This document shows positions 38,287 to 43,008 of a DNA stretch of 43,008 nucleotides, piece by piece. Numbering within the stretch: the stretch's first letter is position 1; each line of letters begins with the position of its first letter. Position numbers and translations under genes: made by a program. Location: assembly GCA_910578255.1 (NCBI GenBank), contig CAJTQM010000010.1, forward strand, positions 1 through 43,008. Reading direction: 5' to 3'. The notes under the pieces were generated by a model that was given only the letters and a program-made list of their open reading frames with translations, had not been told where the DNA came from and did no database searches. This DNA comes from an uncultured Oscillospiraceae bacterium (GTDB lineage Bacteria; Bacillota; Clostridia; Oscillospirales; Ruminococcaceae).

Positions 38287-38325
38287 AAAATCCCCGTCTG
38301 TCCCAATGGGAAAAACGGGGATTTT
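38287..38325. terminator. Bidirectional terminator between the YabE-like and secreted-protein genes
   Basis: AAAATCCCCGT pairs with ACGGGGATTTT around a loop of 17 bases containing a small CCCATTGGG-type helix. It lies between convergent genes and has T runs at both ends. Confidence 0.82.
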
Positions 38326-38326
38326 G

Positions 38327-38779
38327 TCAGTCTAAATAAAGATCGTTGATCTCTTCGGCGGGGGCCGCGAATCGGACGGAATCGACGCCGGTGTAAATGT
38401 CCAGGAGCACCTTTTGGAAGTTCCCCTTTTTGTAAAGGGAGACGGCGCCGGGCCGGTTGTCTCCTTCGTTATAGATGGCGAAGGTGAACAGCGAAAAGCC
38501 GTTTTGCAGCTTTTGCGCGCCGGTGGAAGAAAGCCCTTCCCAGCAAAGACTGCCGCCCAGGCAAATTTTCCCCTTAAAAACGTCGTCCTTTATCAGATAG
38601 CGGTAAAGAGTGCCCTGGATCCGGACCGATCCCGGCGCGCCTAGCTGCGGTGAACCCTCGGGCTTCTCCTCGTAATAAAACCCGTCCAAAACGGCGTCCA
38701 CCTTTTGGGGATAGGGGCAAAGGTACACAAGGGCGAAAAGCAAAAGCAGGCCGGACAGGCAAAGGATCCATCGTTTCAA
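38327..38779 (-). CDS. Hypothetical exported or membrane-anchored protein
   Basis: The 150-residue product begins with MKRWILCLSGLLLLFALVYLCPYPQKVDA, a signal peptide or single anchor. The rest appears to be one extracellular domain of beta-rich type (SVRIQGTLYRYLIKDDVFKGKICLGG, FSLFTFAIYNEGDNRPGAVSLYKKG). Several Tyr and Phe residues but no motif I can name are visible. AAAAGGCGGTGACC stands in front of the ATG. It is convergent with the YabE-like gene and transcribed alone. The family is not recognised. Confidence 0.65.
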   Translation of the reverse strand: MKRWILCLSGLLLLFALVYLCPYPQKVDAVLDGFYYEEKPEGSPQLGAPGSVRIQGTLYRYLIKDDVFKGKICLGGSLCWEGLSSTGAQKLQNGFSLFTFAIYNEGDNRPGAVSLYKKGNFQKVLLDIYTGVDSVRFAAPAEEINDLYLD

Positions 38780-38986
38780 AAGAGGTCACCGCCTTTTAAA
38801 AGTTTTTTCTTAGGGGATGGGAATTGCTTAATTTCCTCCCTTATTATACAACAACGGAAAGTCGATATTATATGGAAATACTTACAAAAATATCCTGTTT
38901 TGATTATGAAAAATACCCAACCGGATTTTATCGTCCATGCCGCCTTTGCAAAATCCCGGAAAATACTGGCGCGAAGCGGGAAATTT

Positions 38987-38995
38987 TGCTATAAT
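38987..38995 (+). promoter_or_regulatory. Extended -10 promoter of the sortase gene
   Basis: TGC TATAAT (38987-38995) is an extended -10 box 35 bases before the GTG start. No strong -35 is visible. The rest of the 38780-39030 spacer holds an A/T-rich stretch and no gene. Confidence 0.5.
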
Positions 38996-39030
38996 AAAAA
39001 ACAGGAAACGGCGCATCGGGAGGAAGGACA

Positions 39031-40206
39031 GTGGAGTATCAGCAAAGTACCGCGGCGGATATGGGACAGAATCCGGCCGCAAAGAAAAATCAGTGGACTG
39101 CCGGCCTTTGGCGGGTGGGACAAGCGACGGCGAAGGGCTTTGCCTGGCTGCGGGACCGCTTTCGGCAGGCGGTTGACCGGGCCGACGGCGCGATCGGCTT
39201 TTTTGCCGGGATAATCCGCCAATGGTATAGCGCCATGGAAAAGGCGTTTTTCCCCGGCAAGGGAAAGGCGGTGGCCGGGGCATTGGGCTGCGGCGTCTGT
39301 TTTTTGTTTATCGGCGGCGCCTTGCTGGCCGAGTCCTCTTTACAGACACAGGTAACGCCGGCGGTCCTTCCCCAACAGCCGGAAGAGGCGGCCGGACCTC
39401 CCTTTGATCTGGAGGCGTTGCTGGCACAATACCGGCAGCGAGCAGAAGAAGAGGCTCAGGCGGCGCCGGTTACCGTTTCGGTGGCGCCGGAACGGCAGCT
39501 TCCCCTGACCCTTGACTCTTTAAAAAATTATGAATTGGCGGCGGCGCCCGCAGGCTGGTGGGTAGATCTGTCCCAGCTGGAGGGGTCCGGCCGGGAGCGG
39601 GCGGCCTATCTGCATCAGTATGTGAACAGCGACACCATCGGCTGGCTGCAAATTCCGGGCACCAACATTGATTATCCGGTGATGCAGGGTGCGACCCTGA
39701 CCACCTATATGAGCATGAATGTCAACCGGGGTTACGATTACAACGGCTCTTTGTGGGTGGATACGGATGTGACCGACTACAGCACCAACACGGTTATTTT
39801 TGGCCACAACTGGACCAATGTGTCCGGAAACCCATCGGTTGGCCGCGGCGGCGACGTGATGTTTGCCCAGCTGCCCTCCTACGCCCATCTGTGGTTTGCC
39901 CAGCGGGTGCCGTATTTCTATTATTCCACCACCTCGCAGGACATGGTCTGGCAGGTATTCGCGGTGTTTTACACCACCGATCTGGATTTTTATCTGTACA
40001 CCAACCGTACCGGATCGTCGCTTCAAAGTATCATCGACAAGGGGCGCAGTCTGTCGCTGCACAATTTTGGGGTGAGTGTTTCCTCCAGCGACCGGATTAT
40101 TACCCTTTCCACCTGTACGCGGGCGCTGGGTTCTTTTGAGGATCAGCGGTTTGTGGTGATGGCCAAGCTGGTGAGTTCCGGAGACGCAAACATACAGGTC
40201 ACCTGA
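39031..40206 (+). CDS. srtB: Class B sortase
   Basis: The start is GTG 39031 behind GAGGAAGGACA. The 391-residue protein has an unusually long cytoplasmic N-terminus (about 80 residues), one membrane segment (about 82-102) and the sortase domain. NSDTIGWLQIPGTNIDYPVMQG marks the B-class start, FGHNWTNVSG holds the catalytic His, LSTCTRALG the catalytic Cys, and DQRFVVMAKL the Arg. Class B enzymes anchor surface proteins or pilins to peptidoglycan by an NPQTN-like signal. No substrate with such a tail is encoded in the window. The N-terminal extension is longer than usual. Confidence 0.9.
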   Translation: MEYQQSTAADMGQNPAAKKNQWTAGLWRVGQATAKGFAWLRDRFRQAVDRADGAIGFFAGIIRQWYSAMEKAFFPGKGKAVAGALGCGVCFLFIGGALLAESSLQTQVTPAVLPQQPEEAAGPPFDLEALLAQYRQRAEEEAQAAPVTVSVAPERQLPLTLDSLKNYELAAAPAGWWVDLSQLEGSGRERAAYLHQYVNSDTIGWLQIPGTNIDYPVMQGATLTTYMSMNVNRGYDYNGSLWVDTDVTDYSTNTVIFGHNWTNVSGNPSVGRGGDVMFAQLPSYAHLWFAQRVPYFYYSTTSQDMVWQVFAVFYTTDLDFYLYTNRTGSSLQSIIDKGRSLSLHNFGVSVSSSDRIITLSTCTRALGSFEDQRFVVMAKLVSSGDANIQVT

Positions 40207-40271
40207 TAAAAAAGGCGCTTCCGTGCCGCGGCTTGTATAAAAAACGATCTCCGTCCCACAAGGACGGGACG

Positions 40272-40303
40272 AAAAAAGCAGACGGGAAACCGTCTGCTTT
40301 TTT
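40272..40303. terminator. Bidirectional terminator after the sortase and PH-domain genes
   Basis: A 14-bp stem AAAAAAGCAGACGG with its complement and a GAAA loop lies between convergent genes and has T runs at both ends. It serves srtB from the left and the PH-domain operon from the right. Confidence 0.92.
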
Positions 40304-40332
40304 TGGTCCGATCTTTGCCGGTAAATTGGAAT

Positions 40333-41895
40333 TTAATGCTCGGTTGTTTTTTTCCAAAAGGGTTTCCAAGGGCGCAGGTAGTTGGGAAAGGGGTGCAGAT
40401 ACTCGGTTAAGGAGGGAAAAGGCTTGGCGGAGCCGATAAAGGGCAGGGCGTTGTTTTCGTTGCAATGGAAAATGCCCATCACCTGCGCTACGTCCAGATT
40501 TCGGATGTGATGGCAGGTCTTTTTCTCCGAAAGGGAATAAACAAGCAGGTCGCACCGGCGGTCGAAGGCCTGGATTGGGCTTTGGCGCAGGATCACCTGA
40601 GAAATGCGGCTTTGGGGGAGAATGACGGTGTGAAGCTGGCTGCCCTTAGAGTAGCGAAGGGTAAACATATCCCCCTGGCGGCCGATGCCGGAGGAGAAAA
40701 AATCCAGCAGGCGGACGATTAAAAACCACAGACAGGGGATCATGGACATCCAGGTAATGGAATAGATAAAATCGGCCCAGCTGGGGAACAGGACGGCGAG
40801 AATCGAACCCGCCGCCGGAATGGCCAGCGTTGGCAGCAAGGGGTCCAGGATAAAGCGGAAAAGAGCACCGGCGTTGGGCTTAACCTGGCGGGGAGAGGCG
40901 GAAAACTCGGGAAGAAGCAGGTGCAGGTGCCGCTGAAGCCGGTCCCAGAGATTGGCCGGAATCATGGCGGAAATATCGTCCTTTTCCTTTCCGTAGCCAA
41001 CGGCGTTGACAAAAACCGAATACAATCCCAGCAGCTTGGTCAGCAGGCTTTGGCGGATGTCGATGTAATTGATCTGGCTTAAGCGGATGGAATAGCTGCG
41101 GTTGGTGATAACGCCGCTATCGATTCGAAGTTCCTCTTTCTGGCGGCAGACGACAAATTTTCCATGGCGGATCAGGTTGCGGACAAATGAGTACAGCCAG
41201 CCGAAAACCACCAGGTAGGCCAGCGCCACCGTTGCTGGGGGCAGACCCCAGGCAATGGCCCGGGTCAGCCTCTCAAAGGTGCCGGTGATCCGGTCGGCAA
41301 ATTCTCGGCCGAGCAGCGAACCGGTTTGGGAAATAAAGGTGGCGAAAAACAATACGCCTGCAAAGGAACTGCTGAGAATGGCAGAAAGACAGGTGATGTA
41401 CAGTCCTTTGGGGTGGTATTCCCGCGGGGCAAAATCCTCTGCGGCCAGATCGTCCGTCCGGCTTTCAAAGATGCTTTGAGCCGCCTTTTTGGGCAGGATC
41501 AGCGAAATGTCGGTGCTTTTGCCGGTGCCGGCCCAGGTGTCTACCCGCAGGCGGACGCCGCCGACTGGCTTGAGATAAAACGGATAGGTCAGGGAGACGG
41601 TGATCATCTTCGCGGCGGGAATAAACAGCCGACGGCGAAACAGAAGGCCCCGGCGGATAAAAAGCCCCGCCGGTTCCCACCGGTACCGCAGGCACCACCA
41701 CTGCACAAAGGCCAGTGTGAGAATTGCGAGGATGATGAGAATATCCTTCCAGGCGCCGCCCAGCCATTCGGCGATGTTTCCGCCGGATAAGGCGGTAAGA
41801 AAGCCGCGGGCGGCGGGAAAAATCAATAAGAACAAAAAACGCCAGATCATCTGGATAAGGGAAATCGGGTGGGTGTGATGCTCCGGCAGATTCAT
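40333..41895 (-). CDS. YdbT-like PH-domain membrane protein
   Basis: The 520-residue protein alternates bacterial PH (bPH2) domains with membrane segments. Each PH unit follows a pair of hydrophobic helices: LAFVQWWCLRYRWEPAGLFIRRGLLFRRRLFIPAAKMITVSLTYPFYLKPVGGVRLRVDT; then VVFGWLYSFVRNLIRHGKFVVCRQKEELRIDSGVITNRSYSIRLSQINYIDIRQSLLTKLLGLYSVFVNAVG; and a third near the C-terminus. This is the plan of B. subtilis YdbT. It starts inside the end of the YdbS-like gene (4-base overlap), so they work together. YdbS/YdbT are linked to resistance against amylocyclicin-type peptides; that role is uncertain here. Confidence 0.85.
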   Translation of the reverse strand: MNLPEHHTHPISLIQMIWRFLFLLIFPAARGFLTALSGGNIAEWLGGAWKDILIILAILTLAFVQWWCLRYRWEPAGLFIRRGLLFRRRLFIPAAKMITVSLTYPFYLKPVGGVRLRVDTWAGTGKSTDISLILPKKAAQSIFESRTDDLAAEDFAPREYHPKGLYITCLSAILSSSFAGVLFFATFISQTGSLLGREFADRITGTFERLTRAIAWGLPPATVALAYLVVFGWLYSFVRNLIRHGKFVVCRQKEELRIDSGVITNRSYSIRLSQINYIDIRQSLLTKLLGLYSVFVNAVGYGKEKDDISAMIPANLWDRLQRHLHLLLPEFSASPRQVKPNAGALFRFILDPLLPTLAIPAAGSILAVLFPSWADFIYSITWMSMIPCLWFLIVRLLDFFSSGIGRQGDMFTLRYSKGSQLHTVILPQSRISQVILRQSPIQAFDRRCDLLVYSLSEKKTCHHIRNLDVAQVMGIFHCNENNALPFIGSAKPFPSLTEYLHPFPNYLRPWKPFWKKTTEH

Positions 41896-42341
41896 AGCAT
41901 CTCACCCTCTTTCCGGCGGTGGACGCAAGCTTCCTGCAGGTCCTGGGCATCGCAAAAGCGCAGACAGGGCAAATATAGCGAGGTGCCGACGCTGTGGATC
42001 ATCACCGACGCAAGGCCAAAAGGGAGCATATCCGGCGTGCGCAGAAGGGTGACATACTGGATATTCTCCAGCGGAATGATCCGGCGGCGGCTGTAGAATA
42101 CGCCGCAGTCTACCACCAGCTGTTCGCCGTAAAAAAAATAGGTGCATTTTGTGTGCTTCAGCGGGTAAAAAACGCAGAAAAAGAACAAAAAGGCCACGCC
42201 GGTCAGGATAAGGGACAGACGGTACCAAAAAGAAAAGTCGGACAGAAAAAGAGTCAGAAAAAAGCTGGCCAAAAAAGCCGCGGCTGCGGCGCGCAGCCGC
42301 CAGAGAAGCAAAGCGCGGGGGGGCAGAACGGTTTTGTTCAT
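41892..42341 (-). CDS. YdbS-like PH-domain membrane protein
   Basis: The 149-residue protein has two membrane helices (about 13-33 and 39-58) and one bPH2 domain: LKHTKCTYFFYGEQLVVDCGVFYSRRRIIPLENIQYVTLLRTPDMLPFGLASVMIHSVGTSLYLPCL. This is the YdbS pattern. It starts 4 bases after the Tex stop and overlaps the YdbT-like gene by ATGA, so all three are co-transcribed. Its molecular role is unknown; membrane peptide or lipid interaction is usual for the family. Confidence 0.85.
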   Translation of the reverse strand: MNKTVLPPRALLLWRLRAAAAAFLASFFLTLFLSDFSFWYRLSLILTGVAFLFFFCVFYPLKHTKCTYFFYGEQLVVDCGVFYSRRRIIPLENIQYVTLLRTPDMLPFGLASVMIHSVGTSLYLPCLRFCDAQDLQEACVHRRKEGEML

Positions 42342-42345
42342 CGAC

Positions 42346-43008
42346 TCACTCCTTTTTCTGGCCGGCGGCCGGCTTTTTCATGGTCAGAGAGATGCGCTTT
42401 TTCCCGGGATCCACCCCCAGAACCCAGACGGTGACAATATCGCCGACCTTCACGGCATCGGAAGGGTGGCGGATAAACCGGTCGCAGATTTGGGAGATGT
42501 GGACCAGACCGTCCTGGTGGACGCCGATATCCACAAACGCCCCAAAATCAATCACGTTGCGGACAGTACCCTGAAGCTCCATGCCTTCCCGCAGGTCCTC
42601 TATGGAAAGAATATCGGTGCGAAGAAGAGGCGCCGGCAACTCATCCCGGGGATCCCGGCCCGGCTTTTTTAATTCGGCGGCAATATCCCGCAGGGTGGGC
42701 AGTCCCACCTTAAGCTGGCCGGCCAGCTGCTCTAACTGCCCGGCGTCCAGCTGCTGGAGCAATGCCGGGATCCGGCCGTTTTTCAGATCCGCTTCGGTGC
42801 ATCCGCACAGGCAAAGAAGGTCCTTGGCTACCTCATAGCTTTCCGGGTGGACGGCGGTATTATCCAAAAGTTCCTCGCTTTCGGGCACGCGCAGAAAACC
42901 GGCGCACTGCTCGTACACCTTTTTCCCCAGCTTATCGACCTTTTGCAGCTGTTTGCGGGAGGAGAAAGGCCCGTTTTCCTCCCGCCAGGCCACGATGTTT
43001 TTTGCCAC
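42346..43008 (-). CDS. Tex-like S1 RNA-binding protein, N-terminal part outside the window
   Basis: The frame is open to the right edge, so 220 C-terminal residues are seen. They show the Tex helix-hairpin-helix segment AKNIVAWREENGPFSSRKQLQKVDKLGKKVYEQCAGFLRV, then LDNTAVHPESYEVAKDLL, then the S1 domain GMELQGTVRNVIDFGAFVDIGVHQDGLVHISQICDRFIRHPSDAVKVGDIVTVWVLGVDPGKKRISLTMKK at the C-terminus. Tex proteins bind nucleic acids and affect transcription; the YqgF-like core would lie outside the window. The valine at the window edge is not a start. It is the first gene of the PH-domain operon visible here. Confidence 0.93.
   Translation of the reverse strand: MAKNIVAWREENGPFSSRKQLQKVDKLGKKVYEQCAGFLRVPESEELLDNTAVHPESYEVAKDLLCLCGCTEADLKNGRIPALLQQLDAGQLEQLAGQLKVGLPTLRDIAAELKKPGRDPRDELPAPLLRTDILSIEDLREGMELQGTVRNVIDFGAFVDIGVHQDGLVHISQICDRFIRHPSDAVKVGDIVTVWVLGVDPGKKRISLTMKKPAAGQKKE

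Noticed and set aside
1..43008. CRISPR arrays, transposases, integrases, prophage genes, tRNA and rRNA genes
   Set aside because: None was found on reading both strands; the only repeats are the promoter-leader elements and terminators reported above.

Overview
The window is about 43 kb of chromosomal DNA from an anaerobic, endospore-forming Firmicute of class Clostridia, most likely of the Oscillospiraceae/Ruminococcaceae type. This rests on a spoIIP sporulation gene, a multi-subunit NAD-linked [FeFe] hydrogenase cluster, a GGGtGRT gene, class B sortase, YabE-like and YdbS/YdbT-like genes, strong AGGAGG ribosome binding sites, and G+C-rich coding sequence between A/T-rich promoters. I see no rRNA, tRNA, CRISPR array, insertion sequence, integrase or phage gene. 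The species assignment is inference.

Layout. 1-6.2 kb: the end of a YjbQ-family gene; queT under a preQ1-I riboswitch; a small monooxygenase; a threonine aldolase; a marR/pyridoxamine-oxidase-like operon; and prmA-rsmE plus an unknown anchored protein. 6.2-10.9 kb: a candidate small RNA; the CPBP protease-tadA pair; a NUDIX hydrolase; a TrkH/KtrB potassium channel subunit; and an acetyltransferase. 11-18 kb: argG and argH, a DUF3267 membrane protein, spoIIP, yjdF with its riboswitch, an acetyltransferase and an XRE repressor. 18.3-20.2 kb: GGGtGRT and an IscU/NifU-like scaffold gene. 20.2-29.2 kb: two divergent hydrogenase operons. Leftward is a putative regulatory set (DRTGG protein, RsbW-like ATPase, HydS-like hydrogenase homologue, second DRTGG protein, PHP phosphoesterase, small membrane protein). 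Rightward is the catalytic set hydC, HATPase, 2Fe-2S protein, hydB and hydA, with hydA interrupted by a frameshift. 29.3-32.3 kb: a DHHW/MBOAT pair for polymer acetylation. 32.4-38.8 kb: an M20 peptidase, an SPFH/ribbon-helix-helix/FAD-oxidoreductase operon and a YabE-like cell-wall protein. 39-43 kb: sortase B, then tex and two PH-domain membrane proteins.

The most unusual signal is not a gene. Three separate transcription units start with closely related promoter-leader sequences: the CPBP protease-tadA operon, the acetyltransferase at 17091, and the hydrogenase-associated DRTGG operon. In each, the -10 box TATAAT opens an inverted repeat whose other arm lies just downstream. A conserved stretch and a small hairpin with compensatory base changes follow, and the acetyltransferase leader carries a second tandem copy. 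In two of the leaders the hairpin could pair instead with a GGCGGC next to the Shine-Dalgarno sequence. I do not recognise this as a known riboswitch and offer it as a candidate new cis-regulatory RNA or promoter-leader family.

Other points for a second look are the single-base deletion inside the catalytic L1 motif of hydA, the cysteine-to-alanine change at the proton-relay position of the HydS-like protein, and a possible 100-nt RNA with a C-rich anti-Shine-Dalgarno stretch. The yjdF and preQ1 riboswitches are called from sequence and gene context only; no covariance model was run.
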